Shown here piece by piece: positions 8,758-16,982 of a DNA stretch of 64,000 nt. Numbering within the stretch: position 1 is the first letter of the stretch; each line of letters starts with the position of its first letter. Origin of the DNA: Algoriphagus boseongensis (GTDB lineage: Bacteria > Bacteroidota > Bacteroidia > Cytophagales > Cyclobacteriaceae). The translations under genes were made by a program, and so were the position numbers. The stretch spans positions 310,001-374,000 of the forward strand of contig NZ_SNYF01000008.1 of assembly GCF_004362805.1 (NCBI RefSeq), given 5' to 3'. Below the pieces are notes generated by a model. The model saw nothing but the letters and a program-made list of their open reading frames with translations. It did not search any database and was not told where the DNA came from.

Positions 8758-10812
8758 ATGAAACCATTAGATCAAAAAATCAATCAATACTTTGCAGGTA
8801 AAGTCGTCCGAAAGGATCTGACCAAATTGGTAAAGGGAAATGCTATAGTGCCTACCTATGTATTGGAATATTTGTTGGGACAATATTGTGCCACCGATGA
8901 CGAGGTAACCATAGAGCAGGGAATTCAGACCGTCAAAAATGTAATATCCAATCACTTTGTTCATCGGGATCAGGCTCAAATTATTAAGTCTACGATCAGG
9001 GAAAAAGGTTCGCACCGTATAATAGACAAGATTTCTGTAAGGCTTAATGATAAGGAGGACCAATACGAGGCCAGTTTTGCGAATCTGGGTTTAAATAAAG
9101 TTCCTGTATCAGATCAAGTGGCAAAAGCCTATCCCAAACTCTTAACAGAAGGGGTGTGGTGCATTTTAACCATGGGATATTTGAGAACGGATGAAAAGGG
9201 AACAACACCTTGGGTGGTAGAAAATATTAAGCCTATTCAGATATCCAATGTGGATTTGGAAGAGTACAAGCAATCAAGAAAATACTTTACCAAGGAGGAA
9301 TGGATTGATCTTTTGATTCAGACGATGGGATTAAATCCGGATGAGTTTTCCTTCCGATCCAAGCTCCTTCAATTGACTCGTTTGGTGCCCTTTGTGGAAA
9401 ATAATTACAATCTTATCGAGCTTGGGCCTAAGGGAACAGGAAAGTCCCACGTATTTTCAGAATTATCACCTCACGGGATCCTATTGTCCGGAGGCGAGGT
9501 GACTAAAGCGAAACTTTTTGTAAACAATAGTACAGGAGCAATTGGTTTGGTGGGTTTTTGGGATGTGATTTCCTATGATGAATTTGCTGGCAAGACTAAG
9601 AGGACTGACCGAGGTTTGGTGGACATCATGAAAAACTACATGGCAAATAAGTCCTTCTCTCGGGGAACTTCAGTTTACGGGGCATCGGCATCTATGGTAT
9701 TTGTAGGCAATACAGACCATACCGTTCAGTACATGCTTAAGCATAGTGACTTATTTGATGCATTGCCAAGGGATTACTACGATACTGCATTTTTGGATAG
9801 AATGCATGCTTACCTGCCAGGTTGGGAAGTTCAGAAACTCAGAAACGATATGTTCACTTCTGATTATGGATTTATCGTAGACTATCTGGCTGAGATTCTT
9901 AAAGACCTTCGAAAGGAGGATTATACTCAGGAATTCAAGCGCTTTTTTGATCTCTCATCAACTATTACAACACGAGATAAAGATTCGATCTCCAAAACAT
10001 TTGCAGGATTATATAAAGTGATTTACCCTAACGGGGAGATATCAAAGGAGGAAGCGAAAGAACTTCTTGAATTTTCAATTGAATGTAGAAAACGTGTAAA
10101 GCTTCAGCTTCAGAAAATGGATGAGACCTTTTTGGCTGATAAGGTTGATTTCAGTTATGTTGATCGAACCTCAGGTAAAAGCATGCGGGTTGACACCTTG
10201 GAGGAAATTCAATACGCGAATGCAGAACTTAATGTGCCTGAGTTTAAAGAAGGGCCTTTGGAATTAGGTACTAACCAAGACAAGAATCCTATTCCGGCTC
10301 AAGTTGAGGAACCACAAATCGCCAATAATCGAAAATTTCTTAAAGAGGGACAGGTGATCTTGAGGGACAATCAGACAGGAATCTCTTATGATAAACTGTT
10401 TGGGGATTATCTGGAGGGAGCATCCGAAATCACAATAACAGATCCTTATATACGGTTACCTTATCAGTTTAGAAACTTGATGGAGTTTATTGAATTGGTT
10501 ACAAAAAAAGCTGATTTGGAAAATGAGATCAAAATTCATCTTATCACGGTAAATTCTGAGGAATATATTGAAGGATTCAAGGATAAATTAGATCAGTTGG
10601 ACTATTCTCTCGAATCCATCGGGATCAATTTTTCCTTTGAGTTTAGTGATACCATTCATGATCGATCAATTATCCTCGATAATGGCTGGAAAATCATTCT
10701 TGGCCGTGGATTGGATATTTGGCAAAAGACTAACGGGTGGTTTGATCTCAGTGAATTTCTGCAGGAAAAGCGACAGTGCAAAGGTTGTGAGGTGACTTAT
10801 TTGAAACTCTGA
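8758..10812 (+). CDS. brxL: BREX AAA+ protein BrxL with MIT_C-like phospholipase-D-fold C-terminus
   Basis: Start chosen at ATG 8758, directly after the pglZ stop; TTG 8743 would overlap pglZ. Residues 1-~500 match BrxL: AGKVVRKDLTKLVKG near the N-terminus, Walker A GPKGTGKS at ~223-230, GFWDVISYDEFAGKTKR at ~265-281 and a conserved LFDALPRDYYDTAFLDRMH. BrxL is a ring-forming DNA-binding AAA+ factor of BREX, and many homologues end in a Lon-like protease domain. Here I see no Lon Ser-Lys motif. Residues ~530-684 instead resemble the MIT_C domain of eukaryotic MITD1: ITDPYIRLPYQFRNLMEF, KIHLITVN, HDRSIILDNGW and LGRGLDIWQK. The BrxL call is firm; the domain swap is inferred from remembered motifs. 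Confidence 0.9.
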   Translation: MKPLDQKINQYFAGKVVRKDLTKLVKGNAIVPTYVLEYLLGQYCATDDEVTIEQGIQTVKNVISNHFVHRDQAQIIKSTIREKGSHRIIDKISVRLNDKEDQYEASFANLGLNKVPVSDQVAKAYPKLLTEGVWCILTMGYLRTDEKGTTPWVVENIKPIQISNVDLEEYKQSRKYFTKEEWIDLLIQTMGLNPDEFSFRSKLLQLTRLVPFVENNYNLIELGPKGTGKSHVFSELSPHGILLSGGEVTKAKLFVNNSTGAIGLVGFWDVISYDEFAGKTKRTDRGLVDIMKNYMANKSFSRGTSVYGASASMVFVGNTDHTVQYMLKHSDLFDALPRDYYDTAFLDRMHAYLPGWEVQKLRNDMFTSDYGFIVDYLAEILKDLRKEDYTQEFKRFFDLSSTITTRDKDSISKTFAGLYKVIYPNGEISKEEAKELLEFSIECRKRVKLQLQKMDETFLADKVDFSYVDRTSGKSMRVDTLEEIQYANAELNVPEFKEGPLELGTNQDKNPIPAQVEEPQIANNRKFLKEGQVILRDNQTGISYDKLFGDYLEGASEITITDPYIRLPYQFRNLMEFIELVTKKADLENEIKIHLITVNSEEYIEGFKDKLDQLDYSLESIGINFSFEFSDTIHDRSIILDNGWKIILGRGLDIWQKTNGWFDLSEFLQEKRQCKGCEVTYLKL

Positions 10813-10821
10813 ATTAAAAAT

Positions 10822-11205
10822 ATGGATAAGTTCGAGCCATTTTGGAAAATAGTAGATACATGCCGGAGTTTGCTTCAGAATATTTCAGAAGCCATTGTGA
10901 GTTTAGATGAAAAAGGCATTTATGCAAAGAGAATTTAAGGACTAAATTTAGTGAGTATACAGTTTACATAAATGAGAAACTTCAATCAGAATTCACTAAT
11001 GAATAATATGGCCTATTCCGTTTTTTCAGAGTTGGACATAATACTTACCAAAGCGAGAATTTGAGGGAGGATGTAAACTCTGGTAGGTTAGCATCGTATT
11101 TTGGTAGTAATTACGAGTTTTTAAAAAGTAAGATTGATCAATTTTGCCCTAATCAAATTCATTTTCTGACCAATGTGGAATGGGTAGTTCCTCACTCCAT
11201 AAACC
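10822..11205 (+). pseudogene. Decayed gene downstream of brxL (frameshift plus in-frame stop)
   Basis: An ATG at 10822 opens a frame beginning MDKFEPFWKIVDTCRSLL that stops at 10938. A shift by one base near 10925 gives a continuous protein-like frame (ENLRTKFSEYTVYINEKL), interrupted by a TAA at 11004-11006. It then continues as FRVGHNTYQSENLRED, YFGSNYEFLKSKIDQF and CPNQIHFLTN towards ~11160. The composition is protein-like throughout, so this is best explained as a broken gene of about 125 codons. Its end runs into the convergent gene at 11149, and the exact 3' limit is unclear. I do not recognise the family. Confidence 0.55.
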
Positions 11206-12243
11206 AAAGGGAATTAACATCCCATTTACCGATGCTTTTTTTCTGATTCCTAAATGGAACCTTAAAGTGTAAAATTTATCGAGACTCAGGCCATCTTCTT
11301 TAGTGAAGTATTTTTCAGTCTGCCTTGATGTAAAGGCAAAATATTTCATAAATAATTGAAGCTGCCTGGGTTTAAACCATGCCCAAAGTTTGGCGAATTC
11401 ATCAAAAATCCCATCAACCAAATAAAAGTTGAATTTTTTGAAAAAATAATTGTCATGGTGCTTCCAAAGCCATATCAAATATTCATGGTGATTATCCATT
11501 AATATCTCTTCTATGTAGGTAATTATATGGATTAAGTTTTCCTCAGAGAGAATACTCTCTTCATAGATCTCCTTTAAAATGGATGACTTGGTGAACAATT
11601 CTAAAAAATTAATCTGATCTAAAAATCCGTCGTATTCCATTATAAAATATCTCCATGAGAAATATCCTTTAGAAGAAAAATTCTTAAAAAAATCATAAGT
11701 AGGTTGATAATGCAAAAGCCATGATCTTAACTCTGAATCCGTCATTTGGTCAGGTTTATATTTTAATTCATTCATGGCCTCCTTTTTCTTACTTAAATGA
11801 ATAATGAGTTCAGGACTCTTGTAGAAATCTGCCTTTTCATCATCAAAGAAGAAAAAAGAGATGTCATTGGTATACCAATCCAATGGTTGATAGCATTGAA
11901 ATGAATGACAGGCATATATGTCCTTTATGTAATGATCTTTTAAATCATCAGTGATTTCTGTAATGAATCGGAGGTCCAAAAATAGTCGGGTCTTTTCCCC
12001 GGTGAACCTATAAGCTGTCCGAATTGAATCAGGGTTACAATAAAGGTTACAGCAAGTTCCAGCCTGACAAATCAGATATGTTTCGCCTTCTTCTTTAAAT
12101 GATTCAAAAGTCTCGGCTAATCTTTCAAGAAAAACTTCTTTTGGGACATCAGAATAAGGAATTGAAGGATCTAAAAGAGCTTCTAAATCATCAACATTCA
12201 TGGTTGAAAAAGCATTTAAAACCTTATTGAAGTAGCTGTCCAT
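11149..12243 (-). CDS. Unrecognised protein with cysteine cluster
   Basis: A 364-residue soluble protein from an ATG at 12243. The N-terminal ~130 residues resemble an NTF2/SnoaL-like cone in style (VLNAFSTMNVDDLEALLDP, VFLERLAETFESFKEEGE), but this is a guess. They contain a notable cysteine cluster, CQAGTCCNLYC, and ACHSFQCYQ further on. The C-terminal half is helical and aromatic-rich (HHEYLIWLWKHHDNYFFKKFNFYL). It is convergent with the brxL side, and its 3' end overlaps the tail of the decayed gene. The 177 bp upstream, before the WYL operon end, show no gene. No function is assigned. Confidence 0.65.
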   Translation of the reverse strand: MDSYFNKVLNAFSTMNVDDLEALLDPSIPYSDVPKEVFLERLAETFESFKEEGETYLICQAGTCCNLYCNPDSIRTAYRFTGEKTRLFLDLRFITEITDDLKDHYIKDIYACHSFQCYQPLDWYTNDISFFFFDDEKADFYKSPELIIHLSKKKEAMNELKYKPDQMTDSELRSWLLHYQPTYDFFKNFSSKGYFSWRYFIMEYDGFLDQINFLELFTKSSILKEIYEESILSEENLIHIITYIEEILMDNHHEYLIWLWKHHDNYFFKKFNFYLVDGIFDEFAKLWAWFKPRQLQLFMKYFAFTSRQTEKYFTKEDGLSLDKFYTLRFHLGIRKKASVNGMLIPFGLWSEELPIPHWSENEFD

Positions 12244-12420
12244 CTATCAAAAATTTGAATTTTTAGAAAATAAAAATCGGACAATTAAAGAGTATTGATT
12301 CCAGCGCCAGTCAAAAAGAAACATTTTTGGCGAGAATTGTCAAACTTTAAATCTGATTCATTTTGGAGAGATTTGTTATCCATCGAATCAATTAGGGATA
12401 GTTGTCGAGATCCTATAGAT

Positions 12421-12633
12421 TTATCCTAATCGTTTTTTCTCTTCAAGCACTTTCTTTTCTCTGTCGGATTTCATTTCCGCATAACCTTCTTTTCCATAGA
12501 TATTCTCAAAGTAGTTGTCCCCTTCCAAGGAAATATGATCATCGTTTTCCGGTGATTGGAAGGAATTGATAAAGGCTCTCAGAAGTTCTTTATCATCCTC
12601 AGGATTGGAAGGGTTTGATGGGTTCTTTTTCAT
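12421..12633 (-). CDS. Small acidic/lysine-rich protein coupled to the WYL operon
   Basis: The start is placed at ATG 12633, whose bases overlap the stop of the preceding gene (ATGA), giving a 70-residue protein (MKKNPSNPSNPEDDKELL to the end EEKKRLG). A longer frame from 12714 would begin inside the upstream gene and is low-complexity Arg/Lys, so I reject it. The protein is hydrophilic, with a charged, possibly coiled-coil C-terminus (AEMKSDREKKVLEEKKR). No family is recognised. The coupling makes it the third gene of the WYL regulator operon. Confidence 0.6.
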   Translation of the reverse strand: MKKNPSNPSNPEDDKELLRAFINSFQSPENDDHISLEGDNYFENIYGKEGYAEMKSDREKKVLEEKKRLG

Positions 12634-13031
12634 TGTAAATCGGTGTTTTCTTTTTTCTCTTCCTTTTCCTTTATTCTTCTTCTGATATCTTCTTCTACTC
12701 TTCTCCAATACCATCCTCCAGTTTTCAAAGGCTCATATCCCCTGGACTTCCATTCGTCGAAATGACCGGACCAAATTTTATCCAAGGTTAGCCAAAGAAT
12801 CCAGTGTGGATCTTTATTTGGATCATCAGAATTATTTGGGTTGATCTCATTTCTAAGTTTTTGAATTTGTTCTTCGGTAGGGCCATGTTCATAAAACATA
12901 TCTAACCAAGCCCAAAATTCATCTTCTGAAAAATCAGAAATGAATGGTGCCAGCCATTCTAAGACTATCTTGAAGTCTGGAGTAGCTGTAAGTGGGCTAC
13001 CATCATCTAATTTGAAATGGGTAATATTCAT
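12630..13031 (-). CDS. Small tryptophan-rich hypothetical protein, second gene of the WYL operon
   Basis: A 133-residue protein starting at ATG 13031, which overlaps the stop of the WYL gene (ATGA), so translation is coupled. It is rich in Trp and acidic residues (VLEWLAPFISDFSEDEFWAW, WILWLTLDKIWSGHFDEWK) and ends in a basic/acidic helical tail (RRIKEKEEKKENTDLQ). There is no signal peptide or membrane segment. I do not recognise a domain. The tight coupling suggests it works with, or is controlled by, the WYL regulator. Confidence 0.7.
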   Translation of the reverse strand: MNITHFKLDDGSPLTATPDFKIVLEWLAPFISDFSEDEFWAWLDMFYEHGPTEEQIQKLRNEINPNNSDDPNKDPHWILWLTLDKIWSGHFDEWKSRGYEPLKTGGWYWRRVEEDIRRRIKEKEEKKENTDLQ

Positions 13032-13921
13032 TTAATTTTTGATTGGTAAATGTTATGAGCTTTTTCCTTGACAATCTCCTTCAACCGTTCTGGATACTCC
13101 ACTTTCACTTCATCTCCATGAGAAAGAACCACTGAAATCAGCTCGTAGTTGATTTTGACTCGCAGACTAATTTGGAGTATGTGCCCATCATTGATCAGAA
13201 TTTGTTGGGTTGGATGTATGGGCATGGACTGAATGTATCGGCCTTTGAACTCAGTAAAGGTTAGGATGACGGTTTCCACTGGTTCAGTAGGACCATTGAT
13301 AATCCCGATGGTTTCCATAAATCTGGACTCCAAATCGGGGGCAGATGGGAGACTGACTTTTCCAAGAAGGCTCTCTATGCTTTTAATTCGATCCAATCCA
13401 AAAAAGTGTAATTCATCTTTTTCATTCCAGGCCATGACATACCATCGATTCAGGTATTCTTTTAGGGCAATAGGTCTTAAAACCCGAGTCTCCAATTCCC
13501 AAAGCCAATACTTTTCATAGACGATTTGGATCGCTTCCTGATTTTCTATGGCTTCCAAGATCGGTTTGAGATATTCAGTACCTCTTGCAGTCCTTGGTTC
13601 AAAAAAGACTTTTCCTGTCAATTTATGCGCTCTACCGAAGGCTTGGATGGTTTCAAAGGATTCCAGCAATTCCAGATGGTTTTCAGAGCTTTCTTCATGA
13701 TTCAATTGGTAATGAGCTGATTTAAAATCAAAAGAAATGACCAAGCCAAAAAGCTGCTCGATTTCTTTCAAATCCCGATTTAGTGTTCGCTTGGAAATGC
13801 ATAGGTTTAAATCCCCGGACTTTTTCTCCAGATGATTTTCTAATTGGTTCCAATCAAAAGGTCCTTTTTTGGCCAATTTGATGATTTCCAGTTGGCGGTA
13901 TAGAGAAGTTAATTTGCTCAT
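13028..13921 (-). CDS. WYL-domain transcriptional regulator
   Basis: Residues 1-~75 form a DeoR/HTH_11-like winged helix (LYRQLEIIKLAKKGPFDWNQ, ISKRTLNRDLKEIEQLFGL). The middle is a WYL domain (AIQIVYEKYWLWELETRVL, RPIALKEYLNRWYVMAWNE, LHFFGLDRIKSIE), followed by a WCX-like C-terminal domain (VETVILTFTEFKGRYIQSMP and YPERLKEIVKEKA). WYL proteins sense nucleic-acid ligands or nucleotides and often repress defence loci, BREX operons included. Here it heads its own three-gene operon, convergent to the BREX genes, so regulation of BREX is possible but unproven. The 119 bp upstream are shared with the divergent gene at 14041 and could hold a common operator. Confidence 0.88.
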   Translation of the reverse strand: MSKLTSLYRQLEIIKLAKKGPFDWNQLENHLEKKSGDLNLCISKRTLNRDLKEIEQLFGLVISFDFKSAHYQLNHEESSENHLELLESFETIQAFGRAHKLTGKVFFEPRTARGTEYLKPILEAIENQEAIQIVYEKYWLWELETRVLRPIALKEYLNRWYVMAWNEKDELHFFGLDRIKSIESLLGKVSLPSAPDLESRFMETIGIINGPTEPVETVILTFTEFKGRYIQSMPIHPTQQILINDGHILQISLRVKINYELISVVLSHGDEVKVEYPERLKEIVKEKAHNIYQSKIK

Positions 13922-14040
13922 TGTTGATTTGACAATTCAAATAAATATATACCCCATGTCAAAATATGGCTTAGGGTAATCAAATAAAAATATTTTTTGC
14001 TATGCCTTCTTTTGGCTGAGGCTAAAAGGACTTTGGTAGC

Positions 14041-15000
14041 ATGATTGAACAGGATCAATTTGTAATAGCCAGGAAGGCCCTTAAAAAACTCCATCCTAAG
14101 TGGAGTTTGTTTATTGATGAAATGATGGATCTGCTTTTACCATTTTGGAAAGGAAGCCAATCCAAGGAGCGAGTGCATTTTATTCACCTGATTGGTTATG
14201 GAAAAAGGCAAAAAGCTCGGGAAATTCTGACTGACTTGATGGAGTTACTGGACTGGCAGAGCGAGGCTGTTTTACTTTGGAATAATTGGGACATCAATTC
14301 TCCTTCTGGTTTTAGTCAGGCAATAGGATTGCAAGAGTTACATCGCCAATTTCCCAAAGTGGTTTTGACGGATTTTTTAACTGAGTTTTTTGCTCAAGCC
14401 TATTTTGAGGAAGATCCTTGCGATGATTTCCTTCGAGTGAAAGATTTTCTTAGAACCCGGAAGCAGCTTGACTTTAAACCTGGATTAACTCCACTGGATG
14501 CCAGGGGAGGATTAATCATCAGTTTTTTAGAATCATTCGGGGAAAGCGATTTTGTCCGAACTCGAGTGATGTTCCAGTTTCTTGTGGAAAACCCGATTCC
14601 TTATCTGGAGGTACTCAGAAAAAGCTTTATTCCAGAAGATCTGAGTTTGATGATTAGGAAAGGATATGTTTTTAGAGAGGACTTGGTCTTTTTTTCCAAA
14701 GATGAGCCCAGGCATATCCAATTGGCTTTTGACTTGGTGAAAATCAAGACAGCGCTTGAAGAAAGAGGAACAGAAGTTTTAAAGACTGCTGTTCAGCTTA
14801 GCTTCAATGCAATGGACTATTTTATCACTTATATTTTTTACCAAAAGCTAACCGCCTTCCAAATTAGACAAGCCGCCTTGGATTTTTTTCTTCCCGTTTT
14901 AAGGGGATATCCCATCATGGCTAAAAATATAGACCTCAACCCAACCAAAATTTTGCTTGATTTTCAGGGAGGGTGGAAATTTTATTCCATTACTGACTAA
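14041..15000 (+). CDS. Unrecognised helical protein upstream of the FtsZ-like gene
   Basis: A 319-residue cytoplasmic-looking protein from ATG 14041. Most of it looks like an all-helical repeat or solenoid (HPKWSLFIDEMMDLLLPFW, LIGYGKRQKAREILTDLMEL, VRTRVMFQFLVENPIPYLEV). The ending, LDFQGGWKFYSITD, is beta-like. No catalytic motif stands out and no family is recognised. The next gene begins 12 bp after its stop on the same strand, so the two are probably co-transcribed; conservation of that pair would be the best clue to function. Confidence 0.65.
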   Translation: MIEQDQFVIARKALKKLHPKWSLFIDEMMDLLLPFWKGSQSKERVHFIHLIGYGKRQKAREILTDLMELLDWQSEAVLLWNNWDINSPSGFSQAIGLQELHRQFPKVVLTDFLTEFFAQAYFEEDPCDDFLRVKDFLRTRKQLDFKPGLTPLDARGGLIISFLESFGESDFVRTRVMFQFLVENPIPYLEVLRKSFIPEDLSLMIRKGYVFREDLVFFSKDEPRHIQLAFDLVKIKTALEERGTEVLKTAVQLSFNAMDYFITYIFYQKLTAFQIRQAALDFFLPVLRGYPIMAKNIDLNPTKILLDFQGGWKFYSITD

Positions 15001-15012
15001 ATTAAATGCTAT

Positions 15013-15663
15013 ATGAAACGAAGATTATTTCTCAGAACCCTTCCCATTCTTGCATTATCGCCTTTAGCCCTTTCAGAGAAGGGGTTTGCAGGCAGTTCCA
15101 ATCCTCGTCATTTAATTGCGTTGGGAACAGCGGCAAGTAGGGTAGCAACTAAAAATTGGGATAGCCTCAATTTTGATTCTTTGACTCTTATTGATAGCGA
15201 ACCACTTGAGTTAATGAGGGAAGATTCAAAGTTTTTTGAATTTTTTTCCTCAGAATTGATCTATTCTGTTGTAGGAGATATCTGTATTCTTGAAAATGGG
15301 TATTTGCCTATTCTTCCCGTTCCAAAAGAGATTGAAGATCATCTGAGATCATTGGATGGAGAATTGGTTTTTTATGCTGGATTAGGGAAGGCAATAGGTT
15401 CTGTTCTTTTTCAATCTTTTGGAGTACACTATAAAAATCACAATCAATCACATGAATGGGTGGCAACTTTGCCTTTCAATTTTGAAGGCATAAAAAAGGT
15501 TGAAAGAGCAAGAAGCGTATTGGCCGTTTTAGCAGAAAATGGGATAGAACCCAGCTATCTTTCATTGGAAGAATTACGACCCCAACTTGGGAATATACTT
15601 GTCAGATTGGCTTTTGAAAAGGGGGATGAGTGGATTTTAGAGGCATTAAATAATCAAATTTAA
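15013..15663 (+). CDS. Tat-signal-like leader followed by degenerate FtsZ/tubulin-like domain
   Basis: The N-terminus MKRRLFLRTLPILALSPLAL has a twin-arginine motif (R-R-x-F-L-R) and a short hydrophobic core, ending near GFAG: a probable Tat export signal. The body follows the order of FtsZ elements: HLIALGTAASRVA in place of the first GTP-binding loop, LTLIDSEP for the V-N-T-D strand, ELVFYAGLGKAIGS where FtsZ has the GGGTGTG signature, and ATLPFNFEGIKKVERA matching the FtsZ T-K-P-F-x-F-E-G-x-K-R-M helix. The glycine signature is lost, so GTP binding is doubtful, and the ~215 residues cover only the N-terminal domain. The homology is my reading of motif order, not a search result. Confidence 0.6.
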   Translation: MKRRLFLRTLPILALSPLALSEKGFAGSSNPRHLIALGTAASRVATKNWDSLNFDSLTLIDSEPLELMREDSKFFEFFSSELIYSVVGDICILENGYLPILPVPKEIEDHLRSLDGELVFYAGLGKAIGSVLFQSFGVHYKNHNQSHEWVATLPFNFEGIKKVERARSVLAVLAENGIEPSYLSLEELRPQLGNILVRLAFEKGDEWILEALNNQI

Positions 15664-15720
15664 AGTAGAGTTTAGTTGGAAATAAAATTCCAAAAACTCA
15701 AATTGGATAAATAATTTTTT

Positions 15721-16911
15721 ATGAGCGAAATTTCTTCAGCAAGGCATCTTTTGAGTCAAGTTAACCTTGTAGTTCAAAACCACGAAAAGTTTCAAAAAGA
15801 AACAGGGAATGCATTCAGTTTTACTCATGCCTTGGACATTGAGAGTGATGAAGTTCGTTTGCATACCCGGTTGATTGGGTATCTGATCAATCCAAAAGCT
15901 GGACATTTTCAGGGGGATAAGTTTCTTAAGTTATTCTTTAAAGCAGTTGACATCAAAGAAGATACAGATGGCTTTAAAATTGAAATCGAAAAATCAATAG
16001 GAAAAATAGATCGGGACAATGAAGAAGGGGGAAGGATAGATTTACTTATCTCCCATGAGAAGAAAAGAATTGGCTTTGCCATTGAGGTTAAAATTTATGC
16101 CGCTGAACAAGAAAAACAGTTAAAGCGGTATTCTAAATACCTGACTTATAATTTTAAATCTGAAGAATCAAAAGTTTATTTTTTGACACTTGAGGGGAAT
16201 GAGAGTCAGTACCATCAGGAGTTTGATAAGTATGAGAAAATATCATTCAGGGAACATATTCATAAATGGATAGAAAGCTGTCGCTTAGCCTCTGTAGACC
16301 AACCGATTATTCGAGAAACCTTAACCCAATACCTCGCCAATATCAAAAGGCTTACTAACCAAAATCCGGATAAAAATATGGAAACTGAATTGTTTGAGAT
16401 TGTAACAACTAAAGATAATATTAAGGCCTACTTCTCTTTATTGGAATTGCAACAGAAGGTAAGGCAAAGAATGGTTATAAACTTGGCGGAAGATTTAATT
16501 ACACATTTTAAGGGAACCAGAATCCTAAAAGTTGAATATTCTGAAAAGCTTGGTATAGCACATTCAAGTATTGATTTTATTCTTCAGCAAGAGAGTGTAA
16601 GGATAAGGCTTTATTGGCTCACAAATTGGGGCAAAGTGGGAATTGGGATTATGTGCTCAGAAAAGTTAACTCCAGAATCAAAAAACCTATTAAGGAACTC
16701 ATTAAATTTCTTAAAACTTGGCGCTTATAGAGACTTTGCTGATTGGGGTTGGTTTATGAATATAGACGAATTGGAAGGGAGGCCACTATTAAATGAAAAA
16801 GATTGGAATAGATTTGGTTCTGGATTTTGGAAGGATAAAATTTCAAATTGGGTTGAACAAATTAGTGATACTTATTTAGAGGTGAAGAAAAAAATGGAAA
16901 ATGGAATCTAA
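15721..16911 (+). CDS. PD-(D/E)XK nuclease superfamily protein
   Basis: The nuclease core is recognisable: an early Glu (IESDEVRLHTRLIGYLINP), then GGRIDLLISHEKKRIGFAIEVKIYAAEQ, giving the D...E-V-K triad spaced as in the PDDEXK_4 family. The partner helix follows (EKQLKRYSKYL). The C-terminal ~180 residues form a second domain of mixed structure. Such proteins act on DNA, often in restriction or phage defence, and are frequent in accessory islands. It stands alone on the plus strand, 57 bp after the FtsZ-like gene, and is convergent with the gene at 16968. Target and role are not visible. Confidence 0.8.
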   Translation: MSEISSARHLLSQVNLVVQNHEKFQKETGNAFSFTHALDIESDEVRLHTRLIGYLINPKAGHFQGDKFLKLFFKAVDIKEDTDGFKIEIEKSIGKIDRDNEEGGRIDLLISHEKKRIGFAIEVKIYAAEQEKQLKRYSKYLTYNFKSEESKVYFLTLEGNESQYHQEFDKYEKISFREHIHKWIESCRLASVDQPIIRETLTQYLANIKRLTNQNPDKNMETELFEIVTTKDNIKAYFSLLELQQKVRQRMVINLAEDLITHFKGTRILKVEYSEKLGIAHSSIDFILQQESVRIRLYWLTNWGKVGIGIMCSEKLTPESKNLLRNSLNFLKLGAYRDFADWGWFMNIDELEGRPLLNEKDWNRFGSGFWKDKISNWVEQISDTYLEVKKKMENGI

Positions 16912-16953
16912 TTTCCCCCCTTTTTTTGTATGCCTTATTTGAATTTACAATAG

Positions 16954-16982
16954 AAAAAGGAAGCCAATCACGGCTTCCTTTT
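16954..16982. terminator. Bidirectional intrinsic terminator
   Basis: The inverted repeat AAGGAAGCC/GGCTTCCTT with a short loop is flanked by A-rich and T-rich sequence, between the convergent genes at 15721 and 16968. It overlaps the last codons of the minus-strand gene. Confidence 0.7.

Noticed and set aside
837..13921. Calling this a complete BREX type 1 system
   Set aside because: Only PglZ and BrxL are in the window; BrxA, BrxB, BrxC and the PglX methyltransferase would have to lie upstream. The type is inferred from PglZ length and the pglZ-brxL order.
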